64,000 nucleotides of DNA from Thiothrix litoralis (GTDB lineage: Bacteria > Pseudomonadota > Gammaproteobacteria > Thiotrichales > Thiotrichaceae), in the NCBI RefSeq assembly GCF_017901135.1, contig NZ_CP072801.1:930001-994000 (forward strand), in the 5' to 3' direction. Every line of letters begins with the position of its first letter. Within the stretch, counting starts at the first letter, position 1. Position numbers and translations under genes: made by a program. The notes below the pieces were generated by a model. The model made no database searches, was not told where the DNA came from, and was given only the letters and a program-made list of their open reading frames with translations. Positions 17,360 through 27,563 of the stretch are shown here, piece after piece.

Positions 17360-18109
17360 ATGAAGCTATTGCGGCGGTCAGTGCGCCTGACCCGGTTGGT
17401 ATTGCATGTTTTGAACGGGCTGGTGCTCACCCTGTTGGTGGCGGGTGTGTGGCGGATGTCGGCGGATGCGCCATTCTATCAGCGACTGGTGAGTGGGTGG
17501 TTGCGTAAAACCGGGCAAATCTTGGGGGTGCGGGTGAGGGTCATCGGCGAACCTGTCGGGCAGGCGGCGCTCATGGTGTCCAATCACATTTCATGGCTGG
17601 ATATTGCGCTGTTGGGTGGAGCGGCTAACGTGCGTTTTCTTTCCAAGCAGGAAGTACGCCATTGGCCAATCATTGGCTGGTTGGCGGAAAAGTCGGGTAC
17701 TTTATTTATTACGCGCGGGAAAGCAGGCGCGGCGGCGGCGGCATCAGCCACCATTTTGCAAGCCTTGCAGGCGGGGAGGGTCGTGTTATTGTTCCCGGAA
17801 GGCACGACGACGACGGGTAATGATGTACGCACGTTCCATGCCCGCTTACTCGCGTCAGCCTTTGAGGCGAATGTGCCGGTGCAGCCGGTGGCGTTGCGGT
17901 ATCCCGGCGCTGATGGTTTGACGCACCCGCTGGTTCCGTATGTTGAGCAGCAATCGCTGTGGGATAACCTGAAAAGTTTGCTGGATGAAGCAGAAATTCA
18001 GGCCGAAATCCACTTCTTGCCATTGCTGCAAACGACTGGGGTCGACCGTAAAACCTTGGCGGCAGCGTGTGAACAGCAAGTCCGGGCGTTGGTAAAACGG
18101 CCTGCATGA
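17360..18109 (+). CDS. 1-acyl-glycerol-3-phosphate acyltransferase family (PlsC-like)
   Basis: A 249-residue acyltransferase with an N-terminal membrane segment (about 12-32), the catalytic NHISWLD (NHx4D) at about 74-80, and the substrate-binding FPEGTTT at about 148. It likely acylates lysophosphatidate or another lysophospholipid at the inner membrane. Its start is 23 bases from the Pho box of pstS, so phosphate control in both directions is conceivable but not shown. Confidence 0.88.
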   Translation: MKLLRRSVRLTRLVLHVLNGLVLTLLVAGVWRMSADAPFYQRLVSGWLRKTGQILGVRVRVIGEPVGQAALMVSNHISWLDIALLGGAANVRFLSKQEVRHWPIIGWLAEKSGTLFITRGKAGAAAAASATILQALQAGRVVLLFPEGTTTTGNDVRTFHARLLASAFEANVPVQPVALRYPGADGLTHPLVPYVEQQSLWDNLKSLLDEAEIQAEIHFLPLLQTTGVDRKTLAAACEQQVRALVKRPA

Positions 18110-18167
18110 CTGGATTTTTGTGCGTTGCAACCGTAAGCTCTGGAAATTGTTTTGACAGGAGCGCGAC

Positions 18168-18935
18168 ATGGCACAGTGGGTACGTTTTACAGCCGAGGGT
18201 GAAACCCGTTTTGGTACATTGGTACACGGCATCATTACCGAATATACCGGGGATATGTTTGCTGGCAGTACCCTGAGTGGGCGCGAATTTGCGCTGGCGG
18301 CTGTCAAGCTGTTGCGCCCGTGCGAGCCTTCCAAGCTGATTGGCTTGTGGAATAATTTTCAGGAAAGGGCGGTGGTGGAAAACCTGCATAAGCCCGAACA
18401 CCCGCTGTATTTCCTCAAGGCCGCCAACAGTTTTGCTGCTGATGGCGAGCTGATTCCACGCCCGGTAGGTTACAGTGGCATGGTGGTTTTCGAGGGTGAA
18501 TTGGGGATTGTGATCGGCAAACGTTGCAAGGGTATTGCGCTGGAACAGGCTTCCGAACATATTTTTGGTTATACCTGCGTGAACGATGTGACCGCGCGTG
18601 AGTTGCTGAAACTTGACCCGGCTTTTGTGCATTGGACGCGTGCCAAGAGTTTTGATCAGTTTGGAGTGTTTGGCCCTAGCATCGCTACCGGGCTTGATCC
18701 GGCAACGTTACGCGTGCGGGTGGAGTTGAATGGTGTGGAAAAACAGAATTACCCAGTTGCCGATATGTTCTTTTCCCCCGATGAGATCGTTAGCCGCATT
18801 TCACATGACATGACGTTGGAAGCGGGCGATGTGATTGCTTGTGGTACATCCGTCGGTGTGTGTGGCATGGCTGATGGTGATACGGTGGTGGTCAGCATCG
18901 CCGGAGTAGGCGAGCTGACCAACCGTTTCGGGTAG
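18168..18935 (+). CDS. Fumarylacetoacetate hydrolase (FAH) family protein
   Basis: A 255-residue FAH-fold protein. The metal-binding pattern appears as VVFEGELGIVIGK (two Glu ligands, about 105-117) with a downstream Asp in YTCVNDVTAREL. The C-terminus (GDVIACGTSVGVCGM, DGDTVVVSIAGVGELTN) is typical. Members act as hydrolases, decarboxylases or isomerases on 2-hydroxy- or oxo-dicarboxylates such as ureidoglycolate or oxaloacetate. The exact substrate cannot be told from sequence alone. GACAGGAG precedes the start. Confidence 0.85.
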   Translation: MAQWVRFTAEGETRFGTLVHGIITEYTGDMFAGSTLSGREFALAAVKLLRPCEPSKLIGLWNNFQERAVVENLHKPEHPLYFLKAANSFAADGELIPRPVGYSGMVVFEGELGIVIGKRCKGIALEQASEHIFGYTCVNDVTARELLKLDPAFVHWTRAKSFDQFGVFGPSIATGLDPATLRVRVELNGVEKQNYPVADMFFSPDEIVSRISHDMTLEAGDVIACGTSVGVCGMADGDTVVVSIAGVGELTNRFG

Positions 18936-18940
18936 GCTTA

Positions 18941-19462
18941 TTATTTACGGTTTAGTCGATCCGTCAGCGCATACAGTACGCCAGAAATGACGAAGGTCAG
19001 GTGGATGCCGACCATCCAAGCCATGTCCTCAGTCGGGGGGGCGTGGATTGAGCCTAATGCCATAAAGTTTTTGAGCAGGTCAACCCCGGAAATGGCAACG
19101 ATAGAGCCGATGAGCTTCAATTTCAGGTCACTGAAGCCGATATGCCCCATCCAGTCGGGGCGGTCAGCGTGTTCGTGCAGGTCATCCATTTTGGAGACGA
19201 AATTTTCGTAGCCACTGAAAATGATAATGATCAACAAGTTCATGATCAGCGAGATATCGACGAGAGACAGTACGCCGATAATGATGTCGTCATCACTGGC
19301 AGTCAGTATGGTAGTGGTTAATACCCACAATACTTTCCCTGACTTCACCAGTAATACACCCAAGGCTACGACCAAGGCTAAATACACAGGCGCGAGCAAC
19401 CAGCGACTGGTAAACAGGAAATGTTCAAAGAGATGTTCGATCTTTTTCGCGGCGCTTTTCAT
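18941..19462 (-). CDS. YqhA/UPF0114-family inner membrane protein
   Basis: A 173-residue membrane protein from the ATG at 19462, preferred over an upstream start because the KIEHLFEHFLFTSRWLLAP opening is the family N-terminus. Four hydrophobic segments are visible (about 22-44, 56-85 with SLVDISLIMNLLIIIIFSGYE, 105-125, 140-162). Family function unknown. It converges with the FAH gene, with only five bases between stops. Confidence 0.85.
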   Translation of the reverse strand: MKSAAKKIEHLFEHFLFTSRWLLAPVYLALVVALGVLLVKSGKVLWVLTTTILTASDDDIIIGVLSLVDISLIMNLLIIIIFSGYENFVSKMDDLHEHADRPDWMGHIGFSDLKLKLIGSIVAISGVDLLKNFMALGSIHAPPTEDMAWMVGIHLTFVISGVLYALTDRLNRK

Positions 19463-19595
19463 GATATCCCGGTTTATTGTGTTGGTAAAAAAGGGATGCA
19501 ATCATAATTTGTGTTGCACGCTCCGGCAATAACCCATAGCGGCCTGCCACAAAATGCGGGATGATACGCGGCTTACCCCGATTTACTGACCTGCG

Positions 19596-20504
19596 ATGAC
19601 TATGGATTTCGATCATTCTGAACTGTTGACCATTAAGGATTATATCCGCTGGGGCGCAAGCCGCTTTGCTGACGCCGAATTGAGCTTTTCACACGGGATG
19701 TCTTCCCCGTTTGATGAGGCGGCTTATTTGGTGTTGCATACCCTGTATTTGCCGGTGGATACCCCCGATCTGTATTTTGATAGCCGTTTGACCCGTAGCG
19801 AACGCGCTGCGGTGGCTGAGATTATTCAGCAGCGGATTGAAACCCGTAAACCAGCGGCCTACCTCACCCATGAAGGCTGGTTCCTCGGTTTGCCGTTTTA
19901 CGTGGATGAGCATGTGCTGATCCCGCGTTCGCCGATTGCGGAATACATCGAAAAGCATTTCGCACCGTGGATTGCAGAGCATGAGGTACATCATATTCTG
20001 GATTTGTGTACCGGTAGCGGCTGTATCGGCATTGCTTGCGCCTACGCTTTCCCCCATGCACGGGTTGATTTGGGTGACATTTCGGCGGAAGCGTTGGAAG
20101 TGGCGCGGATCAATATCGAGCGCCATAACCTTGCTGGTCAGGTAGAAGCACTTGAGTCTGATTTGTTCGACCATCTGCAAGGTCGCCAGTACGACATTAT
20201 CGTCAGCAACCCGCCGTATGTGGATGCGCAGGACATGGCTGCCTTGACCCCGGAATTCTTGCATGAGCCCGCCGCTTTGGCGCTGGCATCAGGGGATGAT
20301 GGGCTGGATCATACCCGCCGCATCCTGCGTGATGCCGCCAAGCATTTGACGGATCACGGCATTTTGGTGGTGGAAGTGGGCAATAGCCAATACGCCCTGC
20401 AAGCCGCTTACCCGGATGTGCTGTTCCATTGGCTGGAATTCGAGCGCGGCGGTGATGGGGTATTCCTGCTCACCGCCGCTCAGGTGCGTGAACTGGCGAA
20501 CTAA
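19596..20504 (+). CDS. prmB: Ribosomal protein uL3 glutamine methyltransferase PrmB
   Basis: A 302-residue SAM-dependent methyltransferase of the HemK/PrmB group. The SAM site is [10 protein letters not shown] (about 134) and the glutamine-methylating motif is NPPYVDAQD (about 205). An N-terminal helical domain ([20 protein letters not shown]) distinguishes PrmB from PrmC. It methylates the glutamine of ribosomal protein L3. Its stop overlaps the convergent lipoprotein gene by a few bases. Confidence 0.93.
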   Translation: MTMDFDHSELLTIKDYIRWGASRFADAELSFSHGMSSPFDEAAYLVLHTLYLPVDTPDLYFDSRLTRSERAAVAEIIQQRIETRKPAAYLTHEGWFLGLPFYVDEHVLIPRSPIAEYIEKHFAPWIAEHEVHHILDLCTGSGCIGIACAYAFPHARVDLGDISAEALEVARINIERHNLAGQVEALESDLFDHLQGRQYDIIVSNPPYVDAQDMAALTPEFLHEPAALALASGDDGLDHTRRILRDAAKHLTDHGILVVEVGNSQYALQAAYPDVLFHWLEFERGGDGVFLLTAAQVRELAN

Positions 20505-21028
20505 GGTTTCAGGCGGTACGTGTAGTAAGACGCATCACCGTCCGTGCCTGCATAAGGATAGGTGGTGGTGTCGCCCGTGTTATTGACGTTATTATTGACA
20601 TTGTTGCTGGTGTAGCAATTGATCCTTTGCGCATCGGGCAGGTTGTTCAGCGGTGTGAAACCTTGCGATAAGGCGGCGTTCATTGAATTGCTGGTGACGG
20701 TGAAAATATTGATCTTGCCGTCAGCACCACCACAGAAGGCCGGGTACGCACGCCCGTCCATCCCGCAACTGCTGCTGGTGACGACTGCACCACCGGCTTG
20801 CAGTTGACGCTGCATTTCTTCTAACGGTATGCCACCGCTTTCACATTGGCGTGAACCCTGATATTTGTAAATGTCCACGTAAGTAATCGGCATGGGTGTC
20901 GCGGCGGGATACGTTGGCGTTGCCACGCCCCACGGACTCCACGGGTTGACGTAAGCGCCTGTCGGAACACAGGCGCTGAGGAATAGGCTGGACAACAAGG
21001 CCACAGCCCCAAGGTGGATAGATGACAT
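20501..21028 (-). CDS. Hypothetical outer-membrane-type lipoprotein
   Basis: A 175-residue protein from the ATG at 21028, which has AAGGAG nine bases upstream. Lipobox LSAC with Cys at about residue 20. The mature part has four further cysteines (RQCESGG, SSCGMDG, FCGGADG, INCYTSN) that could pair, and an Asn/Thr-rich segment near the end ([15 protein letters not shown]). No domain recognised. Confidence 0.72.
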   Translation of the reverse strand: MSSIHLGAVALLSSLFLSACVPTGAYVNPWSPWGVATPTYPAATPMPITYVDIYKYQGSRQCESGGIPLEEMQRQLQAGGAVVTSSSCGMDGRAYPAFCGGADGKINIFTVTSNSMNAALSQGFTPLNNLPDAQRINCYTSNNVNNNVNNTGDTTTYPYAGTDGDASYYTYRLKP

Positions 21029-21105
21029 AAGTGGCTCCTTAATAAAAAAATAGGCAGTGTCATCGCCGAATTTAAGCGTTTGATGATAACTACCCATTTG
21101 AGTGA

Positions 21106-21127
21106 CTGGAACTGTTTTCAGTTCCAG
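21106..21127. repeat. Perfect 9-bp hairpin in intergenic region
   Basis: CTGGAACTG-TTTT-CAGTTCCAG lies in the 250-base gap between the lipoprotein gene and glgX. It has no T-run on either strand, so it is not a standard terminator. The rest of the gap shows no other feature I can support. Confidence 0.5.
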
Positions 21128-21278
21128 CTTGCTGGATTAATGGTTCTCGGGGTGCTTACTATCCGCGCATTTACCTCCAGAACGTGATGGATAACGCATT
21201 CCCCGTAGGGTATGACGCTCGCCTCTGGTATTCTTTACACCATATCCACACCCCCATGCCTGTCAGCCGGAGCATAAC

Positions 21279-23351
21279 ATGACGCATTCGAGTTACCCTG
21301 TCGAACCTGGAAATCGTAACCAAGGCGGCACTACCATCACTGAAGACGGCGTGAATTTCTGCGTTTTCTCCCGGCACGCGGAGCGTCTGGAATTGCTGTT
21401 GTTCGAGCGTGATGACAGCACAGAACCTTTCCAGGTCATCGAATTGGATCCAGATACGCACCGTACCTTTTTCTTTTGGCACGTATTGGTGCTGGGTCTG
21501 CCGATGGGAACTTGGTACAACTGGCGTGCCCACGGGCAGGGCGACACCCGCACCACCGGTCGCCGCTTTGATGGTGAAAAAGCCTTGCTAGACCCGTGGG
21601 CGACCACGATCAGTGACCGGCTGTGGAATCGCGAGGCCGCTTCTCTTCCCGGTGATAATGTCGCCCAAGCGATGCGGGCGATGGTGCAGAGTGATGTTTA
21701 CGATTGGGAAGGTGATACCCCGTTACACATTCCGTTGAGCGAGTCGGTTATCTATGAGATGCACGTGGGCGGCTTTACCCGGCATCCTTCCTCCGGGGTC
21801 GAGCATCCCGGTAGTTATGCTGGCGTCATCGAGAAAATTCCCTACTTACAGGCACTGGGTGTTACCCACGTGGAGCTGCTGCCAGTGATGGCGTTCGACC
21901 GGCAGGATTTACCGCCCAAAACGGCGTCGATGGGGTTAAGCAATTACTGGGGTTACAGCACGCACAGTTTCTATGCACCGCATCCGCATTTTGCGGTGGA
22001 AGCGGCGCGTGCCCGCGATGAGTTCCGCGATATGGTCAAGGCATTGCACCGCGCAGGCATGGGCGTGATTCTCGATGTGGTCTTCAATCACACCGCCGAG
22101 GGCAGCCCGTTTGGCCCTACCATCAATTTCAAGGGACTCGGCAACGAGATGTTTTACCACTTGGACTTCATCGACCGGAGCCGCTATCGGGATTACAGCG
22201 GCTGCGGCAATACCGTGAACTGCAATCACCCGATGGTTAGCCGCTTTCTGGTGGATGCCCTGCGCTATTGGGTGGAAGAGATGCATGTGGATGGCTTCCG
22301 CTTCGATCTGGCGAGTGCGATGGCGCGGGGTGAGGATGGCAACCCCCAGTACCATGCGCCGATGCTCTGGCATATTGAGCTATCCCAGTTTTTGAGCCAA
22401 ACCCATATCATCGCCGAAGCATGGGATGCTGCCGGGCTTTACCAGTTGGGGGATTTCCCCGGTTTCCGCTGGGCGGAATGGAATGGCCTGTACCGGGATG
22501 TGATCCGCGCTTTTGTGCGTGGTGACACCGGACTGGTTCCTGAAGTCGCTACCCGTATGTGTGGCTCCAGCGATTTGTATGCTTCCCGTGGACGCTTGCC
22601 GTGGAACTCGATCAACTTTGTCACCTGCCACGACGGTTACACCCTGTGGGATCTGGTCAGTTTTGAAGGCAAGCACAACGCGGCCAATGGCGAAGACAAC
22701 CGCGACGGTCATAATCACAACTTGAGCGCCAACTACGGGGTGGAAGGGGCTAGCGATGACCCGCGTATCGACCGGCTGCGTCGTCGTCAGGCGAAAAACC
22801 TTGTCGCCATTTTGCTGCTTAGTCAGGGCGTGCCGATGCTGCATGGTAGCGACGAGATACTGGCTACCAAACAGGGCAACAACAACACCTATTGCCAAGA
22901 TAATGCCTTGTCTTGGCAAGACTGGAATCTGGTGGAACGCAACGCCGACATGCTGGCTTTCGTGCAGGGCATGATCCGGCTACGGCGTCGCCACCCAACC
23001 TTAAGCCGCTCGCGTTTTGTTACCGGTCAGCCCAGAAATGGTCATGACCTGCCCGACATTACTTGGCATGGAACGGCACTCAATGCAGCACCGTGGAACG
23101 ACCCGGATGCCCGGCACATTGCGTTCACCCTTGCCGGTAGCAAGCCCGACGAACCCGCGCTGCATATCGTGCTGAATATGGCGGTGGAAGCGCAGACGTT
23201 TGCATTGCCACCGTTCCCCGGTCGGCAGTGGCGACTCGCTGTCGATACCACCACCGCACCGGGGGTTTATGAACCCGCTGAACAACCCATCATCAGTGCG
23301 AACCAGCTCACAGTGGAGGGACGCTGTGTGGTGGTGCTGGAGTCCCACTGA
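21279..23351 (+). CDS. glgX: Glycogen debranching enzyme GlgX
   Basis: A 690-residue GH13 enzyme with an N-terminal CBM48 domain (GVNFCVFSRHAERLELLLFE) and the (beta/alpha)8 barrel. Visible catalytic regions are DVVFNHTAEG, the nucleophile D343 in DGFRFDLA, the acid Glu in IIAEAWDA and FVTCHDGYTLWD. The SNYWGYSTHSFYAP stretch is typical of GlgX/isoamylase. It removes alpha-1,6 branches from phosphorylase-limited glycogen. It forms a glucan-metabolism block with convergent glk and the GH15 gene. Confidence 0.94.
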   Translation: MTHSSYPVEPGNRNQGGTTITEDGVNFCVFSRHAERLELLLFERDDSTEPFQVIELDPDTHRTFFFWHVLVLGLPMGTWYNWRAHGQGDTRTTGRRFDGEKALLDPWATTISDRLWNREAASLPGDNVAQAMRAMVQSDVYDWEGDTPLHIPLSESVIYEMHVGGFTRHPSSGVEHPGSYAGVIEKIPYLQALGVTHVELLPVMAFDRQDLPPKTASMGLSNYWGYSTHSFYAPHPHFAVEAARARDEFRDMVKALHRAGMGVILDVVFNHTAEGSPFGPTINFKGLGNEMFYHLDFIDRSRYRDYSGCGNTVNCNHPMVSRFLVDALRYWVEEMHVDGFRFDLASAMARGEDGNPQYHAPMLWHIELSQFLSQTHIIAEAWDAAGLYQLGDFPGFRWAEWNGLYRDVIRAFVRGDTGLVPEVATRMCGSSDLYASRGRLPWNSINFVTCHDGYTLWDLVSFEGKHNAANGEDNRDGHNHNLSANYGVEGASDDPRIDRLRRRQAKNLVAILLLSQGVPMLHGSDEILATKQGNNNTYCQDNALSWQDWNLVERNADMLAFVQGMIRLRRRHPTLSRSRFVTGQPRNGHDLPDITWHGTALNAAPWNDPDARHIAFTLAGSKPDEPALHIVLNMAVEAQTFALPPFPGRQWRLAVDTTTAPGVYEPAEQPIISANQLTVEGRCVVVLESH

Positions 23352-23355
23352 GGCA

Positions 23356-24366
23356 TTAGCAGCAGGAACGGGACAAGGCCATGTGCGCTGCGCCCAGTAA
23401 CGGCGCTTCAGGGTTCAGCGACAAGCGCACCGGAATGTGCTCAATCGCCCGCGCCATGCGCCCCTTGTCGAGGAAGCCTTGCATGAACAAGCCGGTTTCC
23501 AGTGCTGCCCGGATTTTTGGCGCGATACCGCCGCCGATGTAAATACCGCCGCGTGGCAGGCATTTCAGCGCGAGATTGCCCGCCTCGCTCCCGTAAATAC
23601 GCACGAACAAACGCATGACTTCGGTGCATAGCGGATCATCGCCTTGCAAGCCATGACGGCTGATCACGGCATTGCGGTCTTCGTGCAACATTTCAGCTTC
23701 GATGGTGGCATTTGGTGCGGCATAACCAGATGCCCGCAGAAAATCATAAAGATTGCCGAAACCGTCACCCGCCAGAATGCGTTCGCCGCTGACGTGACCG
23801 CCAAAGCGTTCACGTAAAAAGACCAGCAAGGCGTCCTCTTGAGAAGAATTGGCACCGAAATCGCAATGCCCGCCCTCAGTTGGCATGACGATGTGACGTT
23901 GGCCATCCCACGCCATGATCGCTTGTCCTAGCCCCGTTCCCGCTGCAATCACGGCGGCATGTCCGGCTTGGGGGGCGGCGTGCGGATTCAGTTCCACGAA
24001 TTCGTCAGCGGCTAAATGCAGCATTCCGTAAGCGGCCGCCTCAAGGTCATTAATGAGGTACACATCCTCAAACCCAAAGTCTTCAGCCAGTTTGCCTGCA
24101 TCAATCACCCACGGCAGGTTGGTCGCATTGCAACGCTGCTGCTGGATGGGGCCAGCGATACCGAAACAGGCGCGTTCAGGCCGCAACGGCGCTACGGCGG
24201 CTAGAAAAGAGGTGACCAGATCGCCAAAACGTTCATAACCCGAACTCGGATAGACAGCCTTGTGAACCTCTTCCAGTGATGTGCCAGCGGGCTTGGTAGC
24301 GTTCACCCGGTACAGGCATAAAACTGTCTTGGTGCCGCCGACATCCCCTGCGAGTACGTGTTTCAT
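23356..24366 (-). CDS. glk: Glucokinase
   Basis: A 336-residue enzyme of the bacterial Glk family (not ROK). The phosphate-binding GDVGGTKT is at residues 7-14. The sugar-binding region includes FGIAGPIQ, YLINDLEAAAYG, AAGTGLGQAI and a Glu in PTEGGHCDFG. It phosphorylates glucose released from glycogen. It overlaps the upstream GH15 gene by ATGA, so the two are translationally coupled. Confidence 0.93.
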   Translation of the reverse strand: MKHVLAGDVGGTKTVLCLYRVNATKPAGTSLEEVHKAVYPSSGYERFGDLVTSFLAAVAPLRPERACFGIAGPIQQQRCNATNLPWVIDAGKLAEDFGFEDVYLINDLEAAAYGMLHLAADEFVELNPHAAPQAGHAAVIAAGTGLGQAIMAWDGQRHIVMPTEGGHCDFGANSSQEDALLVFLRERFGGHVSGERILAGDGFGNLYDFLRASGYAAPNATIEAEMLHEDRNAVISRHGLQGDDPLCTEVMRLFVRIYGSEAGNLALKCLPRGGIYIGGGIAPKIRAALETGLFMQGFLDKGRMARAIEHIPVRLSLNPEAPLLGAAHMALSRSCC

Positions 24367-27300
24367 GGTGCTTCTCCTGTATTATTGTTGAGCAAATGCG
24401 CCAGTGCCGCCACGATGTGATTGGCAACCTCTGACGGCGGGCATTGGTAAAATTCGCTCCAGGCAATGCCCCGGTATTGATCATAATCAGCCGTCTGTTG
24501 CGGGTGGTTCTGCTGCCAAGCCAGCCGCACGGCGTGGCCGATAATGACGTCGATGAACAAGGTATCATCAATGCGCAATGCCGGATTCTTCCACATCACC
24601 ACCATCAGTACCTGCAAGGCTTCGGTATACAACTGGCGGCTGTCCGGTGCGGGTGTTTTATGCAGGATGTGCTCGACCCTATCCTTGAAAAGTTTTTCGC
24701 CGCGCGTCATGTTGGCGCATAGCTTGTGGTCGAGGCGCAGTTTCGGATTCCACTGATCACCGATGACCAGACCCATGCTTTGATTGACAATATCCCAGAC
24801 GCCCTCGAAGAAACCTTCGCGATAGCGTCCGATGCTGCCTTGGATGGAACGCCATTCATGCCAGTTGGCGACATCCGCAAGCTCAGGGTTCATGCTGGCG
24901 TCAAACGTGACGGTGAGCATACGGCTTGAATCCGACGATACCTGCATTTGTTCGCGTTGCAGCAGGGTATCCCTCGCGTCCTGAAAATGCTCCAGCACGT
25001 CACGCACGGCTTTGGCGACTTCATACGGCGGCATGATCATTAAGACATCCATCGCATCGCTGATCGACAAACGCTTTTCGCGGCGCAAGCGTACCGCAAT
25101 CAATTGCAGCAATTGCCCGGTGCGGATCAGGGTCATGTTGTCGAACAACTCCGGGTGCGCCCGCAACAACAAACCCAGATTGAGGATCAGTTCCTGAGTC
25201 AGAATCTGGGCGCGTAGGTCATCAGGGTTGAACTGGCGAATGGCTTGCAACAGTTCGTCTGCCCCCATTGGGCGACGGAATGTCGAGTCGCGGCTGTAAG
25301 AGCGCGACACACTTAGCGCCTTCTGGTGTACCACGATCTCGGTGGCAGCACCTTCAAGGTTAATGTCATGCTTGCCCAACACCGCTGCGCTGAGCCGGAT
25401 CAGTTGCCAGTGGCGTTCCTCGCAAGCGCGGACATAAACCTCTTCCAGCAGGTCGCGAACCCGCGCAGGTTGGTCATCCATGTCAAGCAGGCCGGTATCG
25501 AAATCGAGGCCGTGGCGTGCTTCCAGTTGATACAAGGCATCGAACTGAACCTGCAAGTCTGCCCGTGTCGTCATCAGGCGGATCAGGTGAGTGTCGCCCA
25601 GCAGCAAAGGCTCAACCTGATCGCTGAGGTGCTCTTCGTCGTCGGTGATTGGCAATAGTATGAAACAGGGGCGGTCGGTCTGTGCGCCGCTGTCATCTGG
25701 AAACTGGTAGCCGTGCAGGCTATCAATGCGTTCACGTCCGGCGGTCGGCAGAAAGTTGGCAACACGCCCAAGCTGAACAGGGGTATCACCGACTTGCCCC
25801 TCGCGGCATTCACTCATGAAATCGAGCAACGCCGCGCTGCCTTCTGCCGTTAACATGCGTTCAGTGACGACCAAGACGACCAATGGCCGACCGGGGGCGT
25901 CCCACTGTTTGCTGACGTAGGTAAGCAGCATCTTCAAGCGTTCGACCAGCATGGCATTGTCGAGCGCCAGATAGAAATCATGCCGGTTGATGAAATGCGG
26001 CTGGAACAAGATGCGCTGACCGTCGAAGGTATAAAGGAAGCTGGTCGCCAGCCCGCGCAGGTGACGCAAGGGGCGTCCGCTCAGGCCGAGACGTTCGTTA
26101 CGACCAAGCTGGCAGTAAGCATCCGCCAAGGCCGTGGCTTCATGGATGATGACAGGCAACACTTCGTTACGCGTCTCTGCCTTGATGCCTTGTGCCTCCA
26201 AGCGCAGTTTGATGCTGGGCGAATCGGCTAGCAGCGCAAACTGCACCCGGCGTCCGCGCCGTTGCCCAATTCGCAGACGGCGACCCAGTGGGTCGATGTC
26301 GGTCACGTCCAGCAGGCCATCCTGAATCAGTGCGCCGAGGATATACAGGCTTTGCGCCCATACCAGCGGCACATTTTCGTTGGGTTCGCGATCCTGACTG
26401 TGGGGATTGCTGCGTTCCGCTGCGATACGCTCCGCTGGAACCCGGTACAGCTCTGGCAATAGCAAGTCGCCGTCACGCTCGACCAGCAGGTTTTCCAGTT
26501 TGTCGCGGTAGATTTTCGCCTGCTTTTCATCGCCACGAAACAGGTGATGCAGCAGCAGGTAGGTAAAGAATAACGGCCATTCGCATTCGATATGCTCGAA
26601 CTGCAACATCTCCTCGGGTTCGTAATGCAGGCGCTGGTGATCTTCGATCACGGTTTGGTGGCCGTCGCGCAGGAAACGCTTGCACCCGTAACGGCCTTCC
26701 AGCTTGTTGACGACTTCCGCGACGGTTGCTTCGACGAGGCTTGCGTCTTCGACGGCGAAGGCCGGGTAGCCGACGATGCTGAGGGTGGCGGCATCAACCT
26801 CTTTCGAGAGGGATTCGCTCGGCAGACTGGATTCAAGGGTGATGCGGGCGCGGGCTACCTCGTCAGGCACGACGTGTATGACCGATGCTTGCCCGCCGCC
26901 AGCGCCGAACAGGTTGAAGCCATTCAGTGCTTCCAGCGCGGCTTTCGCCATGCCGACTGAACTGCTGTTGATTTCGGCAATGCCATGATTGATCTTGTTG
27001 CCGCGTTCCCAGATGCCATAGTCCGGCGTGCGGTAGGCGCGACCGATGTAGTGCACCAGATTCTGCACGAAACTGACTTCATCAAGGGTAAAGGTAATGC
27101 GTAAACCGGAGGCGGTCATCTGCGCCAGCATTAGCAGGAAGAGGGACGTCGCGTCGAGTTGCAGATGCCCCCATTCATCATCACCCACGACGGGATCACC
27201 GCTGCCGGTGTCGTATTTGGCGTGCAGGGCATCGAGCGGGTCTTGCGTCTGTTTGAAGCATTCCACCTTGGAAGACTGACGCATCATGGCGATTAACAGG

Positions 27301-27563
27301 CCGCGCATGAGCTTGACCACGCTCTGTTCCAGTAGCACGGTGCGTCCATCGCTTTCATCAAGACGGCGATAAGCCAGACCTAGCCCCCAAGCGGCCAGAA
27401 TGCTGTACACATTGTCGCGTACCCAAGCGTCGGTGTAATCGCCGTGCGCGGTGATAGCCGTGCTGGCCGGTAACAAGCCGGTGATCGGATGTTGGCGCGA
27501 CAGGATGATGCGGGTTACTTGCTGGTAATAGTGATCCAGTTTGTCGAGAGAGACGCAGTTCAT
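24363..27563 (-). CDS. GH15 / phosphorylase-kinase-alpha-like protein
   Basis: A 1066-residue protein. The N-terminal half resembles the GH15-like domain of eukaryotic phosphorylase kinase alpha/beta: YTDAWVRDNVYSILAAWGLGLAYRR at about 44, EVNSSSVGMAKAALEALNGF-like at about 215, and FEHIECEWPLFFTYLLLHHLF at about 325. The C-terminal half is helical with no motif I can name. It has no signal peptide, so it is cytoplasmic. It probably hydrolyses or binds alpha-glucans and feeds the coupled glucokinase. Whether it is an enzyme or a regulator is open. Confidence 0.8.
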   Translation of the reverse strand: MNCVSLDKLDHYYQQVTRIILSRQHPITGLLPASTAITAHGDYTDAWVRDNVYSILAAWGLGLAYRRLDESDGRTVLLEQSVVKLMRGLLIAMMRQSSKVECFKQTQDPLDALHAKYDTGSGDPVVGDDEWGHLQLDATSLFLLMLAQMTASGLRITFTLDEVSFVQNLVHYIGRAYRTPDYGIWERGNKINHGIAEINSSSVGMAKAALEALNGFNLFGAGGGQASVIHVVPDEVARARITLESSLPSESLSKEVDAATLSIVGYPAFAVEDASLVEATVAEVVNKLEGRYGCKRFLRDGHQTVIEDHQRLHYEPEEMLQFEHIECEWPLFFTYLLLHHLFRGDEKQAKIYRDKLENLLVERDGDLLLPELYRVPAERIAAERSNPHSQDREPNENVPLVWAQSLYILGALIQDGLLDVTDIDPLGRRLRIGQRRGRRVQFALLADSPSIKLRLEAQGIKAETRNEVLPVIIHEATALADAYCQLGRNERLGLSGRPLRHLRGLATSFLYTFDGQRILFQPHFINRHDFYLALDNAMLVERLKMLLTYVSKQWDAPGRPLVVLVVTERMLTAEGSAALLDFMSECREGQVGDTPVQLGRVANFLPTAGRERIDSLHGYQFPDDSGAQTDRPCFILLPITDDEEHLSDQVEPLLLGDTHLIRLMTTRADLQVQFDALYQLEARHGLDFDTGLLDMDDQPARVRDLLEEVYVRACEERHWQLIRLSAAVLGKHDINLEGAATEIVVHQKALSVSRSYSRDSTFRRPMGADELLQAIRQFNPDDLRAQILTQELILNLGLLLRAHPELFDNMTLIRTGQLLQLIAVRLRREKRLSISDAMDVLMIMPPYEVAKAVRDVLEHFQDARDTLLQREQMQVSSDSSRMLTVTFDASMNPELADVANWHEWRSIQGSIGRYREGFFEGVWDIVNQSMGLVIGDQWNPKLRLDHKLCANMTRGEKLFKDRVEHILHKTPAPDSRQLYTEALQVLMVVMWKNPALRIDDTLFIDVIIGHAVRLAWQQNHPQQTADYDQYRGIAWSEFYQCPPSEVANHIVAALAHLLNNNTGEAP

